NCBI GenBank assembly: GCA_022821275.1
Contig: JAJEDY010000024.1
Location: forward strand, 29,432 to 93,431
Direction: 5' to 3'
Source of the DNA: Candidatus Latescibacterota bacterium
GTDB taxonomy: Bacteria; Latescibacterota; UBA2968
DNA: 64,000 nucleotides
Of this stretch, positions 1 through 8,755 are shown one piece after another. How positions within the stretch are numbered: position 1 is the first letter of the stretch; each line of letters starts with the position of its first letter. The translations under genes and the position numbers were made by a program. The notes below the pieces were generated by a model. The model made no database searches and had not been told where the DNA came from. It saw only the letters and a program-made list of their open reading frames with translations.

Positions 1-1172
1 ATATCGCCTGGACGCGATGGAGAGGCGGTGCGTTGCCAGAACCAGTGGTCGCGATTGGCATTTCGCGCATGTCCCAGAGCTTCATAGACCGAATCGATTT
101 CAACGTGTTTGCGCGACAAAAAATGCGTCAAAATCTCATTGGTAGATGTGTCCTCAGCGTGTGTATATCGCGTGCCTGGTTCTCGCCCCATGCGCAGGAA
201 ATAGACGCGCTCTGTGCCGTACTCACTTTCAAAATCTCGATCTGGCGCGCGCCGAAATGCGCCCCAAAATAGCACGCCATCGCCCGTATCTAATACGCCG
301 TCTCCTCCATCTTCAATGAGTAGTGGGATTTCTTCTCCGTCTAAAAATACCTGCAATCGATCCAGATCTCCCGGTGCCAATACAATGCCGGATTCGGAAA
401 ACCAGCGCGCATCCAATCGGTAGAGGCCGTCTTCAAAAATTCTGATCTTGTAATACGTGGCCGTGGGATCGTACCAATCCTGTACGCGCTTTGTCGCGCG
501 AATGCGCCGTCCACGCCAGAAGCGCGCCTGTTCGGGATTGAGCAGTCCCTTTTGATAGATGGGGTCAAAATCGTCTGTATCTCTCAAAAGCCGAATAGGC
601 GGGCGCGTTTCATCCGAGACGAATAATACGCGCACGCGCAACTGCCTCGCAATTCGAAGTCTGCGCTGAACAGGATTGTATTGAACTGGACGCAGAGACA
701 GAATCGCGACTTGTTGATCGCGCAAGATACCCGTGTGCGCCACAACGGCTTCTGCTCCGGGATAAAACCCCGGCGTGTCGTAAATTGTCTCGTCTTTCAG
801 ATAGGCCGATCTCGAAAACGGATGTTGTTCAGACCCCAATAACTGCGTTTGTGGCACGGGCATTAGATTCAGTCCGTCGATTTCCTCATAGTTTGCATCG
901 AGCACTTGAACGACCGCACGAGAGCCATAAGGCATGCCCAGTGTTGCACCGCGCACGGGTACAGCAGGTGCCCCCGGCTGGTGCAACCACATCCATCCCG
1001 GTATGTCTATGCGATCATAAGGCGATTCTGAGGTGACAGATAGATCGGATATATTTACTAAAATTTCCACCCAGTTTTCACCCGTTGCCACCACGCGCAC
1101 GTTTCCCGCGTGTGTGATGTTCGTCGCGATTAGTAAAGTGATTGCGGGAATCAAATGCGAGAAAGTTTTCAT
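1..1172 (-). CDS. Peptidase C25 (gingipain/PorU-like) N-terminal part, runs off window
   Basis: An open frame of 390 codons starts at ATG 1172 and has no stop before the left edge, so the gene is partial. It begins with a signal peptide (MKTFSHLIPAITLLIATN, cleavage near HAG). Next comes a region like the gingipain propeptide: VPVRGATLGMPYGSRAVVQV and a segment containing LSLRPVQYNP. The following beta-rich block (YYKIRIFEDGLYRLD, then LDRLQVFLDGEEIPLL, then DGVLDTGDGVLFWG) resembles the domain that precedes the C25 protease in PorU-like proteins. The catalytic His/Cys domain would lie outside the window. C25 enzymes act in the periplasm or on the surface, as secreted proteases or type IX sortases. 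It is the last gene in view of the minus-strand polysaccharide block, 13 bp after a membrane glycosyltransferase gene. Family assignment is from sequence pattern; which C25 subtype is not decidable here. Confidence 0.7.
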   Translation of the reverse strand, partial: MKTFSHLIPAITLLIATNITHAGNVRVVATGENWVEILVNISDLSVTSESPYDRIDIPGWMWLHQPGAPAVPVRGATLGMPYGSRAVVQVLDANYEEIDGLNLMPVPQTQLLGSEQHPFSRSAYLKDETIYDTPGFYPGAEAVVAHTGILRDQQVAILSLRPVQYNPVQRRLRIARQLRVRVLFVSDETRPPIRLLRDTDDFDPIYQKGLLNPEQARFWRGRRIRATKRVQDWYDPTATYYKIRIFEDGLYRLDARWFSESGIVLAPGDLDRLQVFLDGEEIPLLIEDGGDGVLDTGDGVLFWGAFRRAPDRDFESEYGTERVYFLRMGREPGTRYTHAEDTSTNEILTHFLSRKHVEIDSVYEALGHARNANRDHWFWQRTASPSRPGD

Positions 1173-1185
1173 GAGTGTACCTTTT

Positions 1186-2712
1186 TTACGGCCACAATTT
1201 CTCAAATTTACCCTTGTTATAAATTACCACGCGATCCCCCGGTTGCATATTCAACGCGATTGAGAGAGAATCGGTTGCGTGTACCGCCATACGCCCCCAC
1301 ATCTGGTTAATGGCGAAAGGCGGTGTTTGTCCCCGTCCCTCGCTGTGAAACGAAAAGAAGCCACCTTTTTCGATCGCCAGATCAAACCCCGTATTTGTCC
1401 TGTGAATGCGATACGCAAAATCACCTGTCAGCCAGACGTGATTCACCATTGCAATTTCGGCTTGTAACGGTTGGGGGGAGCGCATAGCAAGTGCATTTTT
1501 GAGTGCATAAGCAAATAGCGGTTTGCCGCTGAATGCACCAGAGGGGGTCCAGGCCGAGGGCACGTTGCAGACGAATAACATGCCGGTGGTTGCCCGCGCA
1601 TGGGGCATCAAATTGGCAATCGCATTTTCGCTCATTTGCGAAGTCTCGCGCCAGAAAAAGCCCTCGCGTCCTATCGCTATTCCGTAATATAGAATTAGAA
1701 CGCCAAAGAGATAATAGAGAATGGGTCGTTTTTTAGTTAGCCAGATCGTAGAGATCCCCAGACAAAAGAAGGCGGAGGGCAAATACAAATACCAGTTGTG
1801 CAAATGTCCCAATGCCGGGGCGAGGCTCGCGCCGAGGAGGAAGATCAGGAGCAAGGCAAATGGGCGGTCTTTGTGCCAGATGCCGCGACTATGTTGTAAG
1901 ATCAAAATCCCGGCACTTACGATCACCAATGCAATGCCCAACCACCAGATATCACTCATTCCAAATTTTGCCACAGCTTTCACGCCGTCGCGTGCCCAAT
2001 CTATAATTGATGCGCGGGGTGTCCCCCCCAATACGCTGCCCAGCACGAGCCATCGGACGCCAAAATACGCCAGCAATACGATACAGACAACCGCCAATCC
2101 TCGCCGCGCCTGTGCTGTTTTCCACGTTTTGCGATATGCGACCAGGGCAGCGAGTGCGATGGGCAGGGAAACGGCCATTTCTTTGGACAAAAAAGCGAGC
2201 GCACTACAAGCGGCAAGCCCCAATAGCGCGCCGGTAGAACCGCTCTGCATGTATTTCCAAAATAAAATCAGTGTGCTTAGATAAAACAATGCACACAAGA
2301 GATCTGTGCGTCCGACGATCCAGAAAACAGAATCGGTGTGAATGGGTAGCACAAAAAACAGAAGCGCGGCGCCCCAGGCTACTGAAGTGTCTATGGTGAG
2401 GCATCGCGCAAATGAAAAAATGAGATACGCGCATCCCGCGTGAATCGCGATATTGTGGATGTGATAAATAGCGGGCGCGTAACCGCCGATTAGATAGTCC
2501 AGATAAAACGATAAAACGACCGCCGGGCGATAATATCCACCTTGTCCGACCAGGCCCTCCCATCCCGTTGTCAAAGCAGAGATAATACCTTTGGACGCCA
2601 ACCTGAGATGACCCCAATCATCATCTAATAACGAGATGCCCGAAGCGATCCATGTTAGTATTGCAAAGGCCGAGACGGCGCATAGTATCAAAAGTGTGAG
2701 ACCTTTTGACAT
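1186..2712 (-). CDS. Polytopic membrane glycosyltransferase (GT-C / TMTC-like)
   Basis: A 508-residue protein with about ten hydrophobic segments. The first loop carries the acidic motif LLDDDWGHL, followed by a long loop with YYRPAVVLSFYLDYL. VGRTDLLCALFYLSTL and LSKEMAVSLPIALAAL are typical of the TMTC/protein O-mannosyltransferase-like branch of GT-C enzymes, which move sugars from polyprenyl-phosphate donors on the outer face of the inner membrane. I chose ATG 2712 (MSKGLTLL) because it lies just after the stop of the upstream methyltransferase gene. Longer starts would overlap that gene. The C-terminal 110 residues are soluble and of unknown role. The substrate is unknown; neighbours point to surface glycan or glycoprotein assembly. 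Confidence 0.7.
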   Translation of the reverse strand: MSKGLTLLILCAVSAFAILTWIASGISLLDDDWGHLRLASKGIISALTTGWEGLVGQGGYYRPAVVLSFYLDYLIGGYAPAIYHIHNIAIHAGCAYLIFSFARCLTIDTSVAWGAALLFFVLPIHTDSVFWIVGRTDLLCALFYLSTLILFWKYMQSGSTGALLGLAACSALAFLSKEMAVSLPIALAALVAYRKTWKTAQARRGLAVVCIVLLAYFGVRWLVLGSVLGGTPRASIIDWARDGVKAVAKFGMSDIWWLGIALVIVSAGILILQHSRGIWHKDRPFALLLIFLLGASLAPALGHLHNWYLYLPSAFFCLGISTIWLTKKRPILYYLFGVLILYYGIAIGREGFFWRETSQMSENAIANLMPHARATTGMLFVCNVPSAWTPSGAFSGKPLFAYALKNALAMRSPQPLQAEIAMVNHVWLTGDFAYRIHRTNTGFDLAIEKGGFFSFHSEGRGQTPPFAINQMWGRMAVHATDSLSIALNMQPGDRVVIYNKGKFEKLWP

Positions 2713-2720
2713 AAAAAAAA

Positions 2721-3416
2721 TTACCCTGTGCTCTGCATTTGGACGACCACATACCAATCGCGTCCAAAATCGCGAATTTCGTAGCATCCAGTAAATCCGC
2801 TTGCAATTAATGCGTCTTCAACATCGCGTTTGGTGTATAACCATAGCGGACATCTTCGCAAGCGGTATCGGATACGCCGCTGCCAGGCCAAAAAACCGCC
2901 CGATTTTGGAAAGCTCGCGTAAAACTCGCCCGTCACTTCTGCTGCTAATTTTTTTAAAATTGGTACGGGGTCTTCAATATAATCAAAAAATCCCATCAAA
3001 CACGCCGCGTCAAATACGCGATCAAAACGGACAGATAGATAATCGTCCAGAACGAGGTCTGCGGTCACATTGAGTGCGTCGATATTGTTCTGTGCGATTT
3101 TTAGCATTTCTTCGGCAATATCTACTCCCACGACTTCTTTTCCCTGAAGTGCAAACGCAGTCGTGTAACGCCCCGGGCCACACCCGATGTCTAAGATAGA
3201 ATGAATCGCCCGTTTTTCCGTTTGTCGAAGCGTTTCCTCAAAACGCCGCACCATCACCTGCCGAAATGCGCGATCTACCCATCTGCCGAGTGCGCTTCGA
3301 TGTCCTGTATGCCCGTAGAGCGCATCAAAATTTTTGGCATAAATGTCAAAAAACTGTCCAACAGCCCGCGTTGATGAACTACTGGCGCGATCGTGCCCTG
3401 CTTTGCGCGATTTCAT
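2721..3416 (-). CDS. Class I SAM-dependent methyltransferase
   Basis: A 231-residue Rossmann-fold methyltransferase. Motif I is visible as LDIGCGPGRYTTAF, followed by the acidic strand end VVGVDIAEEML, which binds the ribose of S-adenosylmethionine. FDAACLMGFFDYIEDP fits motif IV and the post-loop. The start ATG 3416 overlaps the stop of the upstream glycosyltransferase gene as ATGA, which suggests translational coupling. An in-frame start 60 bp further upstream would overlap that gene deeply and is less likely. Placed between glycosyltransferases, it probably methylates a sugar or a lipid-linked glycan, but the acceptor cannot be read from sequence. Confidence 0.8.
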   Translation of the reverse strand: MKSRKAGHDRASSSSTRAVGQFFDIYAKNFDALYGHTGHRSALGRWVDRAFRQVMVRRFEETLRQTEKRAIHSILDIGCGPGRYTTAFALQGKEVVGVDIAEEMLKIAQNNIDALNVTADLVLDDYLSVRFDRVFDAACLMGFFDYIEDPVPILKKLAAEVTGEFYASFPKSGGFLAWQRRIRYRLRRCPLWLYTKRDVEDALIASGFTGCYEIRDFGRDWYVVVQMQSTG

Positions 3417-4561
3417 CTTTTGAGCCTTTGTCGATAAAATGTGTCCAATTTTTGTACCATAATGCGGTGATCCCATCGCTCAATCGCGTGCTGGTATGCG
3501 CGTTCTCCAAATGTGCGACACATCTGAGAATTTCCGATCAATTTTTCCAAATACGCCACCATCGCTTTGATATCGCCCTGTGATACGACAAAACCCGAGT
3601 GCCCATGTGTTACGATCTCTCGTATGCCTTCGACTTCGAACGATACTGTAGGGACCCGCGCGAGGGATGCTTCCACAGCAACGCCGGACAAGCCCTCGCG
3701 CAAAGAGGACAGGACATGCACAGAGGCAATCGCATACGCCGGTGTAATATCCCGGAAAAATCCCGGAAAAATAACCCGATCTGCGATGCCCAATTCAACG
3801 CAAAGCCGCTCACACGCTGCGCGCTCGGATCCTTCCCCTACCAATAACAATCTGGCTTCGGGACATTGCAATCTGGCAAATGCCTCAATTGTATAATGTT
3901 GTGCCTTGGCGGGTGAAAAACGGCCAATATTGACGAGTACGGGCGCGTCGTCGGGTATGCCCAATTTGCTCCGAAAAGCGTCTTTTGACACATTGTTCAG
4001 GCGTTGTTCAAACTCTGTAACATCAATGCCGCTATAAACGATCTGATGGGGGATGTTGCGACCGATATTTTTTTGATGATAGTGCCGAATTGTGTCTTGT
4101 CCAACGGCGATGATCAAATCGCAAGCCCATATTGTTATTTTTTCGAGTGCAATGTAGAACTGCTGTTTGATGCGGTTGACTGGATCGTTAAAAACCACGC
4201 CGTGAAGCCCGTAGATGATATGCTTGCAGCCGACCAATCGCGCGGCGAGGCGTCCGAGCAAACTCGCTTTGCTTTCATGGGTGTGAACCAGATCAAATCG
4301 CTCGCGCCGAATCAATCGCATGAACCATAACAGTGCGCGAAAATCGCGCCAGGGTCTGATTTCCCGGTCTAAGTATGGGCATATATGCGCGGTAACGCCA
4401 TGTAGTTTTAACAAATCGTCTCGCTCGATTTGCCGTCCAACTGCGAGGTGTATCTCGTAATCCTTTCGCATGCCCTTCATCGAAAGATACACATTTCGGT
4501 CTGCGCCACCACCGGGTGCAAGCCAGGTCATGGTATGGAGTATTTTGGGACGTCGATTCAT
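3413..4561 (-). CDS. Glycosyltransferase family 4
   Basis: A 382-residue GT-B enzyme. The N-terminal domain has the glycine-rich acceptor-side loop (WLAPGGGADRNVYLSM). The C-terminal domain has the nucleotide-sugar site: VNIGRFSPAKAQHYTIEAFA, LLLVGEGSERAACE and the E-x7-E signature in SLREGLSGVAVEASLA. This is the standard architecture of retaining GT4 enzymes that transfer hexoses in polysaccharide or lipopolysaccharide assembly at the cytoplasmic face. It is the second gene of a run (epimerase, GT4, methyltransferase, GT-C, C25 protease). The donor sugar is not predictable. Confidence 0.85.
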   Translation of the reverse strand: MNRRPKILHTMTWLAPGGGADRNVYLSMKGMRKDYEIHLAVGRQIERDDLLKLHGVTAHICPYLDREIRPWRDFRALLWFMRLIRRERFDLVHTHESKASLLGRLAARLVGCKHIIYGLHGVVFNDPVNRIKQQFYIALEKITIWACDLIIAVGQDTIRHYHQKNIGRNIPHQIVYSGIDVTEFEQRLNNVSKDAFRSKLGIPDDAPVLVNIGRFSPAKAQHYTIEAFARLQCPEARLLLVGEGSERAACERLCVELGIADRVIFPGFFRDITPAYAIASVHVLSSLREGLSGVAVEASLARVPTVSFEVEGIREIVTHGHSGFVVSQGDIKAMVAYLEKLIGNSQMCRTFGERAYQHAIERWDHRIMVQKLDTFYRQRLKR

Positions 4562-4634
4562 AATAAAAATTGGCGTTTACACTTCCCAATGGGCAATGCA
4601 AACGCCGTTTATAAATAATAAAATAAAGCGGACA

Positions 4635-5609
4635 TTACGATTCGTAGTATTCAATAATGCGCCGCAATGTGGTATCCAAACTGATTTTGGGATTATAACC
4701 CGTTAATTTTTTGATCTTGGTCAAATCGGGAACGCGATAATTGAGGTCTTCGTAAGACCCTTTTGCAAATGCCTTTTCATAAGGCACAAATTCAATGGGT
4801 GAATCGCTTTCCGTCAGCATTTTAATTTTTTTCGCGAGGCCCTTGATACAAATCTCATTGGTCTCGTGATTGCCGCCCAAATTGAAAATTTCGCCCGGCG
4901 TTTGGTCGTTTTCCATCAATGCTGTCAATCCATCTAAAGCATCTTCTATATCGGTAAAACACCGCCGTTGTTCGCCGTCGTTATATACCGTAATGGGATG
5001 TCCCAACAATGCCTGCTTGATAAATCGGGGCACGACCATGCCGTATTCTGCACTTTGCCGGGGGCCAATTACATTGAAGAAGCGCACCATGATTACGGGC
5101 AATTTTTTTTCTCGCCAATAAGCCAATCCCAGCATTTCACCAACGGCTTTAGAGGTTGAATAATTCCATCGCGCAACGGTCGTTGGCCCCAATAAGCGAT
5201 CATCATCTTCACTGAATGTCGCTTTGCCGTTTTTCTTTCCCGCAACTTCAGAGGTCGAAGCTAAAAGCACTCGTTTCTTCTTTTTATTCGCCAATTCCAA
5301 CAGGAGTTCAGTGCCCCGGATATTTGTGGTCAAGGACTGCAATGGGTGGTTGATGACGTAGTTCACACCCACAGCCGCCGCGAGATGATATATGACATCA
5401 CTCCAATCAACTAAAGGTCTGAGCGTCTCCGGGTCGAGCACTGTGCCCACTTTCATATGAAATCGCGGATTCCCTTCGAGGTGCCGCACATTATCCAGAT
5501 CTCCTGTTGAAAGATCGTCTAAAACATAAACTTCGTGGTCTTGTTTCAAAAGCCGTTCGGCCAGATGTGAGCCAATAAAACCCGCACCGCCCGTAACCAA
5601 AAACCTCAT
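4635..5609 (-). CDS. NAD-dependent nucleotide-sugar epimerase/dehydratase
   Basis: A 324-residue extended SDR. It starts MRFLVTGGAGFIGSHLAERL with the TGxxGxxG dinucleotide loop at residues 6-13. The active-site YSTSK matches YxxxK, and a Ser/Thr precedes it in LASTSEVAG. The region VINHPLQSLTTNIRGTELLL is typical of UDP-glucose 4-epimerase, UDP-glucuronate decarboxylase and dTDP-glucose dehydratase relatives. ATG 5609 begins exactly at the first Rossmann strand, so 33 upstream in-frame codons were left out. It probably makes an activated sugar for the adjacent glycosyltransferases. The exact reaction is uncertain. Confidence 0.8.
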   Translation of the reverse strand: MRFLVTGGAGFIGSHLAERLLKQDHEVYVLDDLSTGDLDNVRHLEGNPRFHMKVGTVLDPETLRPLVDWSDVIYHLAAAVGVNYVINHPLQSLTTNIRGTELLLELANKKKKRVLLASTSEVAGKKNGKATFSEDDDRLLGPTTVARWNYSTSKAVGEMLGLAYWREKKLPVIMVRFFNVIGPRQSAEYGMVVPRFIKQALLGHPITVYNDGEQRRCFTDIEDALDGLTALMENDQTPGEIFNLGGNHETNEICIKGLAKKIKMLTESDSPIEFVPYEKAFAKGSYEDLNYRVPDLTKIKKLTGYNPKISLDTTLRRIIEYYES

Positions 5610-5789
5610 GTATTCATTCCTTTCCCATTGCCGAGCAGGGCATATCTTTAGACTAAGACAATCCTCACTCTTTATACAACACCGTACACCATACCCTACC
5701 CAAAACATCTAAATATAAGGTCTCGAATGATTAAAGGCAATTAGAAACCTCAGGTGAATCGCACCTCCCACAGATGGGGTCTTATGACC

Positions 5790-6617
5790 TCATGAGTCTT
5801 TTCCCATTTGCACTGCAATTTCACGTAGCGGGCAAAAAGAGAAGTCGGTCAATAATCGCCGCAACCGAGGCTCTGTGGCTTTCAAATTAGCGTAGTGCGT
5901 CAAACGCGCCTTCCAGTAAAATGCGATCCGTGGATGATCGGGGTCGAGTTCCCAGGGGTGTAGATAAAAGATAACAGCCCGCCGCTGTTTTGCCACAGCC
6001 CGCATATTTGCACGGCTCACAAAATAGGGAAATAGCCTGAAATACGCGCCTCCGGTTACGGGCAATCGCATTTTTCCCACCTGACGCACGGATATTGGAA
6101 TTTCGCAAATTGATCCTGAGGCGGTTTTTACAATACGCGGTGCCAAATCAAAATGGGGAATCCCATAGCGCCAGTTATGTATTGGAAAAATGCTCGAATC
6201 GCACTGAAAACCGAGTTCTGCCAGAATATCCAGCGCCCACAATGATCGCGCTGTAATGGAGAAATAGGCCGCGCGATAAGCGGTTACGGATTGCGCGGTT
6301 ATATCGGAGATCGCATCAGAAGCCCGCTGTGTTTCTTCTCGAAATCGCTCGGGCGTCATTTCATATACCAGATCATGAGACCATCCATGGCATCCCAATT
6401 CGTGACCTTCACGGGCTATGCGGCGTATCATGTTGGGATAGTGCTGTGCCACGGGTCCCAGGATAAAGAATGTGCCGCGAACATCGTATTCTGCCATTAT
6501 ATCGAGCAGGTAATGGCAACTTTTTTCAAGGCGTGGCTCGCTTTGCGCGGACATCTGATTGGAGATCGGTATGCCCTGGTACCAATCTTCGACATCTACT
6601 GTGAAAGCGTGTCGCAT
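5790..6617 (-). CDS. Polysaccharide deacetylase, XrtA/PEP-CTERM-associated type (DUF3473)
   Basis: A 275-residue NodB-fold carbohydrate esterase. The metal-binding motifs are visible: FTVDVEDW (Asp8, Asp11) near the N-terminus, and HGWSH (His77, His81). The C-terminal HPWELDPDHPRI segment is characteristic of the DUF3473 extension found in deacetylases of exosortase (XrtA/EpsH) exopolysaccharide loci. There is no signal peptide, as is usual in that group. Its start overlaps the end of the upstream glycosyltransferase gene by 22 bp. It probably removes N-acetyl groups from an exopolysaccharide. No exosortase gene or PEP-CTERM protein was seen in this window, so the link to that system is by family only. 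Confidence 0.8.
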   Translation of the reverse strand: MRHAFTVDVEDWYQGIPISNQMSAQSEPRLEKSCHYLLDIMAEYDVRGTFFILGPVAQHYPNMIRRIAREGHELGCHGWSHDLVYEMTPERFREETQRASDAISDITAQSVTAYRAAYFSITARSLWALDILAELGFQCDSSIFPIHNWRYGIPHFDLAPRIVKTASGSICEIPISVRQVGKMRLPVTGGAYFRLFPYFVSRANMRAVAKQRRAVIFYLHPWELDPDHPRIAFYWKARLTHYANLKATEPRLRRLLTDFSFCPLREIAVQMGKDS

Positions 6618-7690
6618 TGATGTATGCTCCGCTGCAGAAGAGCCAGTAAATGTTCGCTGCTTTTTTCGAGTGCGTAATGCGCGACTACACGAGTGCGACC
6701 GGCAGTTCCCATCTGAGTGCGTAAGGGTTTATTTTCGATCAATGTGCCCAAAAATTCGATCCACTCGGCATCTGTCTCGGCCAAAAATCCGGTTTCTCCA
6801 GGGGTGACGATTTCGCGGTTGATTTCGACTGGACTCGCCACTACGGGCAATCCGCAGGCCATGTATTGCAGCAATTTGTATCCCCCTTTGCCCCGCGTAA
6901 AAGGATCGTCGGGTAGGGGCATCAAGCCAATGTCAAATGTCTGCAAATGACCAACTTCGGTTTCCAATGCCCAGTCTATACGTGCAATTTTCAGATTGGG
7001 TACATCAAAGTCGCCCGCGCCAATCAGATGCAATTCCAAATTGGGATATCGCCTCGAGAGAGCGGCCAATGGGTCTCGAATCGTGTCCAAATACCGCGTT
7101 GTCCACTGGCTCCCAATCCATCCCAATGCGATTTTCTCGCTCGCTGGTTTTTTGGTGGGGACATAGCGCGCGGTATCAATAGGTCCCGTGATTTGCGAAA
7201 CACGAGGACAGTACTGGGTTGCAAATTCAGCGGTATAGGCATTTTCTACAATCGCGCAGTGTGCTGTTTGCAACATCGCTGGCACGGCCCGTGCGCGCCG
7301 CCGTGTTCGCAACCGATTGATCCATCCCGCATTGGGGTTTTCGAGTGTAAAAATCGCGTCGTCAAAATCGAAAAATATTTTGTGCCTGTACCTGCGCAAC
7401 AGGCGCGGTATGGGGAAGGAAAATAGCGCTTTTTGTATCAGTATGGCGTCGTATTGCGGTGCTGTACAAACGCAAACCCATCCCGTCCATAGGGCGCGAG
7501 AATAGGACAATACATAGTACAAAAGACGCGAAAAAACACCTCTGGTATTGCGTTTGATCAGGTCATCGGAGATCACGACTCTGACATCACAGGTGATACC
7601 CGCTTTTCGCAACAGGGGCAAGTAATCAAAAACCCGCGTGCGGCTGCTGGCAGCCAGGGGGCCATACTGCGCGACAAATAAAATTTTCAT
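6596..7690 (-). CDS. Glycosyltransferase (GT4-like)
   Basis: A 364-residue GT-B protein starting MKILFVAQYGPLAASSRTRV. The C-terminal donor domain contains IALGWIGSQWTTRYLDTI, LHLIGAGDFDVPNLKI and the conserved YKLLQYMACGLPVVASPV loop with the downstream EINREIV. A DDAIF segment after FDFD lies in the acceptor half. ATG 7690 overlaps the stop of the upstream oxidoreductase gene as ATGA, so the start is well supported. The 3' end overlaps the deacetylase start. It probably adds a sugar to the same exopolysaccharide that the deacetylase trims. Confidence 0.8.
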   Translation of the reverse strand: MKILFVAQYGPLAASSRTRVFDYLPLLRKAGITCDVRVVISDDLIKRNTRGVFSRLLYYVLSYSRALWTGWVCVCTAPQYDAILIQKALFSFPIPRLLRRYRHKIFFDFDDAIFTLENPNAGWINRLRTRRRARAVPAMLQTAHCAIVENAYTAEFATQYCPRVSQITGPIDTARYVPTKKPASEKIALGWIGSQWTTRYLDTIRDPLAALSRRYPNLELHLIGAGDFDVPNLKIARIDWALETEVGHLQTFDIGLMPLPDDPFTRGKGGYKLLQYMACGLPVVASPVEINREIVTPGETGFLAETDAEWIEFLGTLIENKPLRTQMGTAGRTRVVAHYALEKSSEHLLALLQRSIHQCDTLSQ

Positions 7691-8739
7691 ATCCAGCCGT
7701 GTTGCGTTGTCACGGGCGATCCAGAGCGCTGGTTGAACCAGCCCGGTCCGCTTTCCAATGCGACCTCTCGACCGGTAATGGCAGATTGTTCGGCGGCGAA
7801 CAGGATTTCCATAATGTGACGCGCCCATTCGCCGTGAGTGGGTGGTTCAATGTCCAGGGCGATAGCTTCGGCAAAGGCTTTCCACTCGTTGTGCATGGTC
7901 GAAGGCGGTTCGTCGAAGGGGACGCTTTCCCACTGATCGTTTTTTCCGACTTTGACGTATTTCCCCCCATGTTCGGTAAAGCGCAGTGTGCCATTTGCAC
8001 AGATAACCTGGCATTCGTAGTCGGGCGCTCCATCTGCAAATCCAACGGCTATGGCAATGCCTGCGAGACCGTTTTTATAGCGGATAAAGGCCGTGGCAGA
8101 ATCATCTGCGGCCTGGTAGTGGGCGCGGGTCCCAATGGCGGCTGAGACGGATACGGCCTGTGAGCCGATCATCCAGGTGAGCCGATCTACGACGTGTACG
8201 CCATTGGTCAACCACATGCCCCCGCCGTGGTAGCGGCTGCGGTACTGCGGACGACGACCGGCGTAGCTCCAGTTTTTGGACATGTAACACACGGCGGTGA
8301 TGACGGGTCCCAGTGCGCCAGAGTCCAGGATTTCTTTTGCTTTGATGCTGGTGCCGTAGTAGTGCTGTGTCAGGCCGACCATGAGTTTGACGCCGTTATC
8401 GGCTGCGGCTGCGACCATGTTGTCGCACTGTTCCAGGTTGATGGCCATGGGTTTTTCCACCAGGACGTGTTTGCCCGCATTGCATGCATCAACGGTGAGG
8501 CGATGGTGGAGTTGGTGGCCCAGGGTGATGGCCACAGCGTCTATTTCGGGGTCCTTCAAGAGGTCGGTGTGTGAAGGATAGCTTTTGGGAATATCGTATT
8601 TGCCCATGTATTCTCGGCGTTTTTCCTCAATGAGGTCGGCAACGGCGACGATTTCGACGTCGTTCAGGGTTTCAATGGCATCGCAGTGAGACCGGGCAAT
8701 GCCGCCCAGGCCGATAATTCCAACTTTTAAGTTGCCCAT
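7687..8739 (-). CDS. Gfo/Idh/MocA family NAD(P)-dependent sugar oxidoreductase
   Basis: A 350-residue enzyme with the N-terminal Rossmann fold GIIGLGGIARSHCDAIE, then VAVADLIEEKR for cofactor ribose binding and the family signature VEKPMAI. The C-terminal alpha/beta domain includes WLTNGVHVVDRLTWMIGS, with the conserved His of the active site. Start ATG 8739 places the glycine loop at residues 9-14. The family oxidises or reduces sugars, inositols and sugar nucleotides. It lies 16 bp after a zinc-type alcohol dehydrogenase gene and overlaps the next glycosyltransferase gene, so sugar-precursor modification is likely. Substrate unknown. Confidence 0.85.
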   Translation of the reverse strand: MGNLKVGIIGLGGIARSHCDAIETLNDVEIVAVADLIEEKRREYMGKYDIPKSYPSHTDLLKDPEIDAVAITLGHQLHHRLTVDACNAGKHVLVEKPMAINLEQCDNMVAAAADNGVKLMVGLTQHYYGTSIKAKEILDSGALGPVITAVCYMSKNWSYAGRRPQYRSRYHGGGMWLTNGVHVVDRLTWMIGSQAVSVSAAIGTRAHYQAADDSATAFIRYKNGLAGIAIAVGFADGAPDYECQVICANGTLRFTEHGGKYVKVGKNDQWESVPFDEPPSTMHNEWKAFAEAIALDIEPPTHGEWARHIMEILFAAEQSAITGREVALESGPGWFNQRSGSPVTTQHGWI

Positions 8740-8755
8740 TGTGATTGCTCCTTTT

